Shown: one piece after another, positions 1 to 7,053 of the stretch
How the letters are laid out: each line of letters starts with the position of its first letter
How positions within the stretch are numbered: position 1 is the first letter of the stretch
Source: ZC4RG29 sp964521255
GTDB lineage: Bacteria; Bacteroidota; Bacteroidia; Cytophagales; Cyclobacteriaceae
Assembly (NCBI GenBank): GCA_964521255.1
Contig: CAZFRM010000012.1
Span: 93,575 to 157,574, forward strand
DNA length: 64,000 nt
Direction of reading: 5' to 3'
Notes under the pieces: generated by a model
Told to the model about the DNA's origin: nothing
The model's input: the letters and a program-made list of their open reading frames with translations, nothing else
Database searches by the model: none
Program-made: the position numbers and the translations under genes

Positions 1-9
1 CACTTGCTG

Positions 10-933
10 TTAGAATCCTTCGTCGCCTTTTACCTCATCATCAGCAGGTTTGCCTTCTTCACGGTCGACCTTTTCTGGTTTTTCTTTCTTGGGTTTTTTC
101 TCTTTTTTCGGTTTCTGACTACCGGAAGAAACTTTACCTTCATCTTTGCTCTTCTTGCTGAATAAGCCTTTCTTTTTCTTTGCCGCAGGCTGAACCGCTG
201 GCTTTTCTTCTTCTACGTAATCAAGATCGTATTCTGAGCGTTCAACAGCTGGTTCCATTTCTGTTGAATCAATCGGTATCTCTTCTTTCTTCTCTTTCTT
301 ATTAAACAAATTCACGAAAAATCCCCTGATGCCTTTTCTTTCTTTTTTCGCTGTGGTTTCTTCACCCGCTTCACCTTGCAATTGCGCCAGCCTGATGTCC
401 GGAAGCACTAAAGCATCACGGAGGTACCACATGTAGTTATCCTGATCGATATTGTATCGTACCTCCTCGACCCTATATGAAACACTATCCTTGTTATAGC
501 GGAGTACGCGCACCTCCCGGTCTTTTGTAATGACATACTCAGATTCTTCTCCTTCAACACTGTCCTCTTGTGTTTCTATATCAACAATGTAAGTACTATC
601 AATCACAGAGCGCGCTGCAGAATCAAGATCGGCGACAGAGATATCATCATCCATCAGCAATGAATCGGGCACAACAGGTTGAATATCTTTCATCTCAATC
701 GTTGCAAGCCTTGCAAGTTTCCTCCTGTAAGGCACCGCCTCAGCGATGAGGTATTTATTTTTGCTTGCTGTAAGGATTTTTGGTGTAGAGTCCTCCTGAA
801 AGTAACTGAATTTCTTTCGAAGGGCATCCTTATCGTAGATGTAGGCACTTTGAAATGCAGGGCAAATGGTGCGTTGCGTACAAGCGCTCACCAAAAAGCA
901 AAAACTGCATATCACAAAAAATGCCCTCTTCAT
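10..933 (-). CDS. Lysine-rich lipoprotein of unknown function
   Basis: The 307-residue product starts with a short basic and hydrophobic segment ending in a lipobox (LVSAC, Cys18), so it should be lipid-anchored in the envelope. The middle is acidic and has no motif I recognise. The last ~100 residues are dominated by Lys/Glu runs (KKEKKEE, KKKKGLFSKKSK, KPKKEKKPKKEK), which suggests a disordered, charged tail. It is transcribed away from the rest of the window, whose left edge lies just beyond its stop codon. Similar lysine-rich lipoproteins are common hypothetical proteins in Cytophagales. I cannot assign a function. Confidence 0.8.
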   Translation of the reverse strand: MKRAFFVICSFCFLVSACTQRTICPAFQSAYIYDKDALRKKFSYFQEDSTPKILTASKNKYLIAEAVPYRRKLARLATIEMKDIQPVVPDSLLMDDDISVADLDSAARSVIDSTYIVDIETQEDSVEGEESEYVITKDREVRVLRYNKDSVSYRVEEVRYNIDQDNYMWYLRDALVLPDIRLAQLQGEAGEETTAKKERKGIRGFFVNLFNKKEKKEEIPIDSTEMEPAVERSEYDLDYVEEEKPAVQPAAKKKKGLFSKKSKDEGKVSSGSQKPKKEKKPKKEKPEKVDREEGKPADDEVKGDEGF

Positions 934-983
934 TAAATAAGGGTTGTAAAAATTAAAAAAATCACCTCTGCCTCAGTAAAATA

Positions 984-1000
984 ACTCCTTTTGATGGAGT
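984..1000 (-). terminator. Weak possible terminator hairpin
   Basis: A 5-bp stem (ACTCC/GGAGT) with a 7-nt loop lies downstream of the YjbR-like gene. On the minus strand it is followed by TATTTT. The stem is short, so this is a low-confidence call. Confidence 0.25.
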
Positions 1001-1121
1001 ACGCCCTTCATTGATAACCCCATGGGTTCCAATTGATTAAAACCTTCAAAAATACGGATTGTAGAACATATCCCCAAAAATTTAAAAGACCTTAAACGCA
1101 TCTAACCTGCTGATTATCAAC

Positions 1122-1475
1122 TTACATGGATTCTAACGTTGCTTTATCCTTTTTAGTGAGCCCTTCAACGACTAAATTATATGACTTATCGATCCACGTA
1201 AAAAGCAAACGATCCGGGAGCGATCCATCCATCAACACGGTTATCCAATGTTTTTTATTCATATGATAGCCGGGCGTAACGGCAGAAAATTTTTCCTGGA
1301 GGTCCAGCGACTCCTCCGGATCGCATTTTAAATTGATACTGATGAATTCATTAACATCAGCCAGTGCATACATTTTACCTACTACCTTAAAGACCAGTGT
1401 ATTCTCATCGAACGGAAATTCTTCTGTAGTGCCTTTTTTATTCCGGCAGTAGCTTCTGAAATTTTCGATATTCAA
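1122..1475 (-). CDS. MmcQ/YjbR family protein
   Basis: The 117-residue protein has the YjbR/MmcQ layout: an N-terminal helix (MNIENFRSYCRNKKG), a strand pair around VFKVVGKMYAL, the segment INLKCDPEESLDLQEKF, then the hallmark GYHMNKKHWITV followed by LPDRLLFTWIDKSYNLVVEGLTKK. Family members fold like a CyaY/DNA-binding double-wing domain and are usually 110-120 residues, so this is full length. DNA binding has been proposed for the family, but the cellular role is not settled. It ends a short run of minus-strand genes and begins 2 nt after the upstream small membrane protein stops, so the two are probably co-transcribed. Confidence 0.85.
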   Translation of the reverse strand: MNIENFRSYCRNKKGTTEEFPFDENTLVFKVVGKMYALADVNEFISINLKCDPEESLDLQEKFSAVTPGYHMNKKHWITVLMDGSLPDRLLFTWIDKSYNLVVEGLTKKDKATLESM

Positions 1476-1477
1476 AA

Positions 1478-1702
1478 TTATAATGAAGGTTTGATCAGTA
1501 ATTTAAAAATCAGGTACAACACACCGGCAAGAAATATGATAATAGATATCTTGTTAATACCATGCATCATCTTAATGTTAATGTTGCTTGGACGGGAAGA
1601 ATCTTTACTGCGGAAAAAATATCCCAACACTTCATTCATGCGAAAAAATTCCCTCACCTTGTTTGCAGGTTTTTCCCCCGATTGTTTTTTTCCTTCACTC
1701 AT
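1478..1702 (-). CDS. Small single-pass membrane protein
   Basis: This is a 74-residue protein if the ATG at 1702 is used; a TTG two codons upstream is possible but less likely. The first half is polar and basic (MSEGKKQSGEK...VREFFRMNEVLGYFFRSKD). Residues ~50-70 (ISIIIFLAGVLYLIFKLLI) form one transmembrane helix. The pattern YFFRSKD...MMHGINKISI resembles a short Bacteroidota-specific family of unknown function (perhaps DUF6728), but I am not certain of that name. It overlaps no neighbour and sits 2 nt upstream of the YjbR-like gene. Confidence 0.65.
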   Translation of the reverse strand: MSEGKKQSGEKPANKVREFFRMNEVLGYFFRSKDSSRPSNINIKMMHGINKISIIIFLAGVLYLIFKLLIKPSL

Positions 1703-1716
1703 AATCAATATTCTTT

Positions 1717-1745
1717 AGCCACAATGGCACGAAGGCACAAAGAAA
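1717..1745. repeat. Half-copy of the CCACGAAGGCACTAAG-type intergenic word
   Basis: The 38-nt space after ispG contains GCCACAATGGCACGAAGGCACAAAG, split here as GCCACAATGGCACG and AAGGCACAAAG. It matches one arm of the larger hairpins at 11985, 40261 and 48376. Only one arm is present, so it does not form a long stem by itself. Confidence 0.5.
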
Positions 1746-1746
1746 T

Positions 1747-3741
1747 TTATGTAAATCGCTCAACAGATTCTGCGTCAATCCAGTTTCCATCTTCTTTTAT
1801 CAGTTCGATTAATTCATCAACAGCTTTAGCAGAAGGTACGTTTCGTTTTACAACTTCTTTACCACGATATAAGGTAATCCTTCCCGGGCCGGAGCCTACA
1901 TATCCGTAATCAGCATCTGCCATTTCGCCCGGTCCGTTTACAATGCAACCCATGATACCAATTTTAATACCTTTAAGGTGATCAGTTCGGTTTCTGATCA
2001 TCGCTGTTGTCTCCTGCAAATCAAACAAGGTTCTTCCGCACGATGGACATGAAATGTATTCCGTCTTCGACATCCGGTTACGTGTGGCTTGTAAAATACC
2101 GAAGGCTGTTTTATTACAAAATTCCGTCCATTGAAGCTTGGTGGTTTTATTGTCATCATTAACCTTAGCACTCAACATTATACCATCTCCAAATCCATCA
2201 ATAAATAATCCGCCGATATCCGTAGCAGAATAAATCATGAAATTATCATCATCCATTACAGGATAACGGTGATAAATAATTACAGGAACATCTATTCCCT
2301 TTTCAATCAATTCAAAAAACAACCTTCTTAACTCTGCCATAGCATGAAGATTATCCGTGGAGATCACAGCAACTAATATCTTGTCTTCACGCAAAATTTG
2401 AATCAAGCTCTCATCAAGTTCACTTATGGTAAAAGCAAGCAAATTTATTTGTTGATGTTTCTCAGAAGATCTTTGATATTCTTCTTTTGTAAACAGTGGC
2501 AACTTGTTAACCTTATCATCAGAATCTTTCCAAACTTCGTAATCACGAATCTCTTTCAGTCCATTGGGCAACATGAACAGTATCGGATTTTTTCCCGTGT
2601 AGACATAGTCTGCTCCCTGGTCATTCATTTTCCATTTGTCTGGCTCTGGCAAATAAAAATGACCAATGCATTTTAAGTCTTTATAATCTTCAATTACTAA
2701 ATCACTTAGATCAGCAATAACACGGGGCACGTGATGGTGACCTCCAATATTATATACTTCTCTTGTCACACGACGATTGTAGTCAAAAGGATCGATAGGA
2801 GATTCCGAAACCGGCTTAATAGTTTTATGCGTTTCTCTCCCGACATAACGATCAACCATTATTCGGGCAACCGGACATTCCACTTCCGGTTCTTCTGTTA
2901 ACGACACGCGCACTGTGTCACCCAGGCCATCCTCTAATAAAGTACCAATGCCAACGGATGACTTTATGCGGCCATCTTCTCCATCACCTGCTTCTGTAAC
3001 ACCCAAATGAAGCGGATAAGATTTGAATCCCTCTTCATCAAGTTTCTGCACCAGCAAACGATAAGCCTGCACCATTACCTGTGGGTTGCTGGACTTCATG
3101 GAAAGAACAATGTCATAGTAATTCAAGTCTTCACAGATTCGTAAAAACTCTAGCGCCGATTCAACCATACCCAATGGCGAGTCACCATACCGGCTCATAA
3201 TTCTGTCAGACAGTGAACCGTGGTTGGTACCAATACGCATGGCCGTTCCGTACTCCTTGCAAATTTTTACCAGCGGCGTAAACTTTTGGCGTATTCTACC
3301 AAGTTCAGCTTCATAAGCAGCATCTGTATATTCGATGGTTTCAAATCTTTTTTTGTCGGCGTAATTACCCGGATTGATGCGAACTTTTTCAACAATTCTT
3401 GCAGCGAGTTCAGCAGCATTTGGAGTAAAGTGAATATCCGCTACTAATGGAGTTTTATATCCTCGTCTCCGTAATTCTTTTTTTATCTCCTCAAGATTCT
3501 GCGCCTCTTTAACACTTGGTGCTGTTATACGAACATACTCACTGCCCGCTTCAATCATACGGATGGATTGCTCAACCGAACCTTTTGTATCCATCGTATC
3601 CACCGTTGTCATGGACTGTATGCGAATAGGATTTGTCCCACCCAGCGGAACATCGCCTATTTTTACCTCAATAGTCTTCCGTCGGCTGTATTGAACCAGG
3701 CTATTACAGTACTGTTTTATAGAAGTGATTTGTTGATTCAC
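1747..3741 (-). CDS. ispG: 4-hydroxy-3-methylbut-2-enyl-diphosphate synthase
   Basis: IspG (GcpE) is the [4Fe-4S] enzyme that converts methylerythritol cyclodiphosphate to HMBPP in the non-mevalonate isoprenoid pathway. The 664-residue length is typical of the Bacteroidota/plant type. An N-terminal TIM barrel (GGTNPIRIQSMTTVDT near residue 35, LVADIHFTPNAAELAA) is followed by a large insert (~residues 270-530) and the C-terminal reductase-like domain. Cluster ligands are visible as C565-x2-C568 (SCPSCGRTLFD) and C599 in GCIVNGPGE, with the conserved Glu606. No defects were seen. Isoprenoids from this pathway feed menaquinone and haem A, both used by the respiratory locus further right. Confidence 0.97.
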   Translation of the reverse strand: MNQQITSIKQYCNSLVQYSRRKTIEVKIGDVPLGGTNPIRIQSMTTVDTMDTKGSVEQSIRMIEAGSEYVRITAPSVKEAQNLEEIKKELRRRGYKTPLVADIHFTPNAAELAARIVEKVRINPGNYADKKRFETIEYTDAAYEAELGRIRQKFTPLVKICKEYGTAMRIGTNHGSLSDRIMSRYGDSPLGMVESALEFLRICEDLNYYDIVLSMKSSNPQVMVQAYRLLVQKLDEEGFKSYPLHLGVTEAGDGEDGRIKSSVGIGTLLEDGLGDTVRVSLTEEPEVECPVARIMVDRYVGRETHKTIKPVSESPIDPFDYNRRVTREVYNIGGHHHVPRVIADLSDLVIEDYKDLKCIGHFYLPEPDKWKMNDQGADYVYTGKNPILFMLPNGLKEIRDYEVWKDSDDKVNKLPLFTKEEYQRSSEKHQQINLLAFTISELDESLIQILREDKILVAVISTDNLHAMAELRRLFFELIEKGIDVPVIIYHRYPVMDDDNFMIYSATDIGGLFIDGFGDGIMLSAKVNDDNKTTKLQWTEFCNKTAFGILQATRNRMSKTEYISCPSCGRTLFDLQETTAMIRNRTDHLKGIKIGIMGCIVNGPGEMADADYGYVGSGPGRITLYRGKEVVKRNVPSAKAVDELIELIKEDGNWIDAESVERFT

Positions 3742-3757
3742 ACCATTAAATTAGATG

Positions 3758-3765
3758 CAAAAATA
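3758..3765 (-). promoter_or_regulatory. Possible -7 element upstream of ispG
   Basis: On the minus strand this reads TATTTTTG, matching the Bacteroidota -7 consensus TAnnTTTG. It lies 17 nt upstream of the ispG start. No good -33 TTTG is found 19 nt further upstream, so the call is weak. Confidence 0.3.
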
Positions 3766-3814
3766 CCTTAATTTGGATGGGGTTTGAAGCCGAACGAACT
3801 TAAAATATTCAATT

Positions 3815-4522
3815 TTAAATATCCCCTAACTGCGGCCGTATAATAATATCTTCTACTACGCTGCGGACAGATAATGTATAAGATGTGTAAATCATTTCTG
3901 CCACATCCTCAACGGGCATAAAACGATCTTCAGTATGGGGTGTGCCAGCCCAACTATCGGTAAATGTGGCTCCCGGCATAACCGCCGTTACCCGTATGCC
4001 AAACTCCCGCAATTCAGCGCGAAGGCATTTTGAAAATCCAAGTAGTGCAAATTTAGAAATGGCGTAGGAACCACCGTTTGGATACGCCATAAAGCTGGCT
4101 ATTGAACACATATTAAAAATATGGCCCGCTTTCTTTTTCTTCATGCCCGGCACAATCGATCTTGTTAAATAATAGGCGCTGTACAAGTTTGCCTGAATGG
4201 ATTTCTCAAGGTTGCCATCAGGTTCAGTACAGATATCACCGGGAACAAAGTAACCCACGTTGTTTACTAAAACATCCACATGTCTTTGCTCATTATCGAT
4301 GAAGTCAATAAATTTTTTGATCTGATTCTGGTCGGTAAGGTCCGCTTGAAAAGTAAAAACTTTTCCACCATTGTTTCTATCATCCATTTCCTCCTTAAGG
4401 GCCATCAAATCATTTTGATGGCGAGAGCATGTTATTACATCAAAGCCCTGTGTCACAAACTTATTTACTATCGCACGGCCAATTCCTTTTGTTCCTCCGG
4501 TCACTACAACAAGTTTGCTCAT
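3815..4522 (-). CDS. SDR family NAD(P)-dependent oxidoreductase
   Basis: This 235-residue classical short-chain dehydrogenase has a Rossmann nucleotide-binding motif (TGGTKGIG, residues 8-15), the NNVG motif at 87-90, and the catalytic set Ser140, Tyr153 and Lys157 (CSIASFMAYPNGGSYAISK). It belongs to the 3-oxoacyl-ACP reductase/sepiapterin reductase-like size class. The substrate cannot be read from sequence. The Arg/His at 34-35 (CSRHQ) hint at NADP(H) preference. It is divergently transcribed from mlaE with a 66-bp shared upstream region. Confidence 0.9.
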   Translation of the reverse strand: MSKLVVVTGGTKGIGRAIVNKFVTQGFDVITCSRHQNDLMALKEEMDDRNNGGKVFTFQADLTDQNQIKKFIDFIDNEQRHVDVLVNNVGYFVPGDICTEPDGNLEKSIQANLYSAYYLTRSIVPGMKKKKAGHIFNMCSIASFMAYPNGGSYAISKFALLGFSKCLRAELREFGIRVTAVMPGATFTDSWAGTPHTEDRFMPVEDVAEMIYTSYTLSVRSVVEDIIIRPQLGDI

Positions 4523-4588
4523 GAAATTGATTTATTCGATTTTTGGCTATCTTTAGCAAGATAGTAATTGAAAGGGAATCGTTGAACT

Positions 4589-5332
4589 ATGCTCATTAAA
4601 ACCATCGGCCGGTACTTCATATTTTTGGGCTCTTTATTTACCAATCGTGAGTCGTTTAAAACCTACTATAAACTTGTACTTGAAGAGTGTATTCTTGTTG
4701 GAATAGGTTCCATCTTCCTGGTAGCGCTGGTATCAACCTTTATGGGGGCTGTAACCACTGTACAAACAGCGTACAACATGGTAAGTCCCTTGATACCCGA
4801 TTACGTTATATCTCAAGTAGTTCGCGAGATGACCATTCTGGAACTTGCTCCCACTGTAATTGGTGTAGTTTTCGCTGGTAAAGTTGGATCAAGCATGGCT
4901 GGAAACCTGGGTACTATGCGGATAACAGAGCAAATCGATGCCCTTGAAGTAATGGGAATTAATTCTATCTCCTATTTAGTCTTACCTAAAATTATTGCAT
5001 GCATGTTAATGTATCCCATGCTGGTGATAATTGCCGGCATTTGTTCATTGATGGGCGGTTACATAGTAGGCACGTTAACAAAGATCATAACACCCACTGA
5101 TTACATTTATGGGATTCGATTTGTGTTTCAGGAATTTAGTATTTTTTTCGCGTTGATAAAATCAGTCGTGTTTGCTTTTCTCGTGTCATCCATTTCATCC
5201 TACAAGGGATATTTTACGCGAGGCGGAGCATTGGAGGTAGGAATTTCGAGCACCGAAGCTGTAACATCAAGCGTAATTGCTATTCTCCTTGCTGATTATC
5301 TGTTGGCTCAACTTCTCCTTGGCGGCGCATGA
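4589..5332 (+). CDS. MlaE family ABC transporter permease
   Basis: This 247-residue polytopic inner-membrane protein is of the MlaE/YrbE (TTG2B) family, the permease of ABC systems that move phospholipids between inner and outer membrane. Family signatures are visible: VREMTILELAPTVIGVVFAGKVGSSMAGNLGTMRITEQIDALEVMG (in two parts, residues ~75-120) and PKIIACMLMYPMLVIIAG. It overlaps the next gene by 4 nt (ATGA), which implies translational coupling with its ATPase. No MlaD/MCE subunit follows within the window, so it must be encoded elsewhere. Confidence 0.93.
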   Translation: MLIKTIGRYFIFLGSLFTNRESFKTYYKLVLEECILVGIGSIFLVALVSTFMGAVTTVQTAYNMVSPLIPDYVISQVVREMTILELAPTVIGVVFAGKVGSSMAGNLGTMRITEQIDALEVMGINSISYLVLPKIIACMLMYPMLVIIAGICSLMGGYIVGTLTKIITPTDYIYGIRFVFQEFSIFFALIKSVVFAFLVSSISSYKGYFTRGGALEVGISSTEAVTSSVIAILLADYLLAQLLLGGA

Positions 5333-6078
5333 TTGAAATAAAAAACATATCAAAATCCTTTAACGAAAAACAAGTTCTCTTTGATATCAGCGGAGTCTTT
5401 GATAAGGGAAAACCTAATCTTATCATTGGCGCCAGCGGTACCGGTAAAAGTGTTTTATTAAAATGTATTGTTGGACTGGTGAAACCAGACGAAGGTGAAG
5501 TTTTCTTTGATGGAAGAAATTTTACTCGTGCAGATAGAGATTTGAAAGTTGAAATACGTCGTGAGATTGGTATGTTGTTCCAGGGTGGTGCATTGTTTGA
5601 TTCTAAAAATGTAGAGGACAATGTTATGTTCCCGCTCAACATTTTAACGAAGATGAAACCGGAAGAAAAACTGGATCGCGTTAACTTCTGCCTCACGCGG
5701 GTAGGACTGGAAAACGTGAACAAGAAAATGCCATCCGAGTTAAGCGGCGGTATGAAGAAGAGAGTTGGTATTGCCCGCGCAATTGTGAATAATCCCAAAT
5801 ATCTTTTCTGCGATGAACCAAACTCAGGTCTTGATCCTCAGACCTCCATTCTTATCGATGATCTCATTGGTGATATCACACAGGATTTCGATACCACCAC
5901 AATAGTAGTAACCCATGACATGAATTCGGTTATGGGTATTGGAGAAAATATAATGTTCATTTACAAAGGTGAGAAACTATGGGAAGGCAGCAACAAAGAT
6001 CTTACGCATTCCGGCGTTAAAGAATTTGATGATTTTGTGTTTGCAAATAAAGTGATGAGTGCAATGCGGGAGAAATAG
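5329..6078 (+). CDS. MlaF family ABC transporter ATP-binding protein
   Basis: The 249-residue ATPase partners the upstream MlaE permease for phospholipid transport. Walker A is GASGTGKS (34-41), the Q-loop LFQGG (83-87), the ABC signature LSGG (138-141), and Walker B YLFCDEP (158-164) followed by the D-loop SGLDP. The H-loop His is in VVTHDMNSV. All catalytic elements are present. The start overlaps the mlaE stop. Gene order mlaE-mlaF matches the usual Bacteroidota pair. Confidence 0.94.
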   Translation: MIEIKNISKSFNEKQVLFDISGVFDKGKPNLIIGASGTGKSVLLKCIVGLVKPDEGEVFFDGRNFTRADRDLKVEIRREIGMLFQGGALFDSKNVEDNVMFPLNILTKMKPEEKLDRVNFCLTRVGLENVNKKMPSELSGGMKKRVGIARAIVNNPKYLFCDEPNSGLDPQTSILIDDLIGDITQDFDTTTIVVTHDMNSVMGIGENIMFIYKGEKLWEGSNKDLTHSGVKEFDDFVFANKVMSAMREK

Positions 6079-6107
6079 TTTAAGGTCTGTTTTTCTCTGC
6101 CATTTTT

Positions 6108-6571
6108 GTCTGAATCAGAATTTACTGGATTTTAGAATTCATAGAACTGTATTTAGGATTAAAAATCAATTTATACTCCAGGCTTTTTGCTCCAAAATTG
6201 ATAAGTAACCCTTTTGCAAAATCATACGCTACCACATAGTTTTTGGCTTGTGCAAGGTGAACGTTTTCGAGAGTTATCAATGCCTTCAGTTCAACTACAA
6301 CCTTGTTTTCTACAATGAAATCTGCTCTCCTTGTTCCTACATTAATGTCATCATAGTAGATCGTCTGTTCTACCTCCCGACCAAAAATAATTTGCTCTCT
6401 TTCTAATTCTATGGCCAGGCATCGTTGATAAATAACCTCCTGAAATCCATTACCAAGTTTGTTATGCACCTTCATGGCACACCCTATTATTTTATATGTC
6501 AGTTCATCTTTTTCCATTCTGATTATTCTATATTCTTAGCATTCTGAAATCCTGTAAATTCTGATTCAGAC
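6108..6571. mobile_element. Inverted-repeat-bounded unit carrying a GxxExxY gene
   Basis: Positions 6108-6140 and 6539-6571 are inverted copies that match at 30 of 33 bases. The outermost 18 (GTCTGAATCAGAATTTAC) are identical. The 464-bp unit holds exactly one gene, whose last codons and stop lie inside the left arm. TTTTT flanks both outer ends in direct orientation and could be a 5-bp target duplication, but poly-T is weak evidence. No transposase is encoded. A transcript would fold with the arms paired and the ORF in the loop. This could be a mobile cassette, a MITE-like element or an RNA-processing unit; the sequence shows only the structure. Confidence 0.6.
6122..6517 (-). CDS. GxxExxY family protein (PD-(D/E)XK nuclease-like)
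   Basis: The 131-residue protein carries the family signature GFQEVIYQRCLAIEL (G-x2-E-x3-Y type, residues ~23-37). A later core, RRADFIVENKVVVELKA (~residues 63-80), fits a PD-(D/E)XK nuclease-like fold (PF13366 as I recall it). The family is widespread in Bacteroidota and has no established function. This copy is complete. Its C-terminal six residues are encoded by the left inverted-repeat arm, and its start codon lies 22 nt inside the right arm. The tight fit between gene and repeats suggests the two travel or function together. Confidence 0.88.
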   Translation of the reverse strand: MEKDELTYKIIGCAMKVHNKLGNGFQEVIYQRCLAIELEREQIIFGREVEQTIYYDDINVGTRRADFIVENKVVVELKALITLENVHLAQAKNYVVAYDFAKGLLINFGAKSLEYKLIFNPKYSSMNSKIQ

Positions 6572-6610
6572 TTTTTACCCATTGATAAGGTTAATAATAA
6601 GTTTATTTTT

Positions 6611-6841
6611 TCAAGTTACCGTACGACTACCCTCCTTTTGAACTATTTCCATTTTGGAAATAGTTGCCTTGGACAATTCTCTTTCCTCTAAAATATTTTT
6701 AATGTGTTTATTTATTGCTGGCACCTTGGTTCCAAATACCTCGGCAATTTCCTTTTGGGTCAACCAAACGGTGTCCTTGTCTATTCTGACTTCTACAATA
6801 AATTGTCGATCCGGTGCTTTATAAATCACTATTTCGCTCAT
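6611..6841 (-). pseudogene. Truncated RhuM-like protein, N-terminal fragment
   Basis: The 76 residues match the start of RhuM/virulence-associated proteins: MSEIVIYKAPDRQFIVEVRID, then the helix-turn-helix-like segment DTVWLTQKEIAEVFGTKVPAINKHIKNILEE. RhuM proteins are usually ~340 residues, so about three quarters are missing. The reading frame stops 40 bp from the outer end of the inverted-repeat unit at 6108-6571. It overlaps the stop of the next fragment (ATGA), and the two fragments share a near-identical start sequence. It is not expected to be functional. Confidence 0.7.
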
Positions 6842-7038
6842 GCTTCAGTTTGATGATCTGGTGTTGTGTAGATTAATACTTCGCTCATTGAAATAATAAT
6901 TGAAATTGGGTCTTTATAATATTCTTTTACCCTCGGTTTGAACTGTTTGGAATTCCGAGCCGTTGCTGAGGGGTTCAACTGACCATCCTCAAAAATAGTA
7001 TTTTCAACAATAGTAGCGTTTAAGGTTTCAAGTAGCAC
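6838..7038 (-). pseudogene. Second RhuM-like remnant with duplicated start
   Basis: The translated segment contains NTIFEDGQLNPSATARNSKQF...VKEYYKDPISIIIS. This resembles the RhuM region just after the helix-turn-helix (xIFEDGELxxxSVxRN...YYNLDxIIS), but without its beginning or end. It is then followed in frame by MSEVLIYTTPDHQTEA, a second copy of a RhuM N-terminus, and a stop. The first codon in the open frame is GTG and is probably not a real start. The arrangement is a scrambled internal fragment joined to a partial tandem copy of a gene start. Confidence 0.55.
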
Positions 7039-7053
7039 ACACCAACCTTAAAC

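Noticed and set aside
6611..7038. An intact toxin-antitoxin or RhuM operon
   Set aside because: Both frames are far shorter than RhuM proteins, one starts with GTG inside a fragment, and the N-terminal sequence is duplicated out of order, as in decay.
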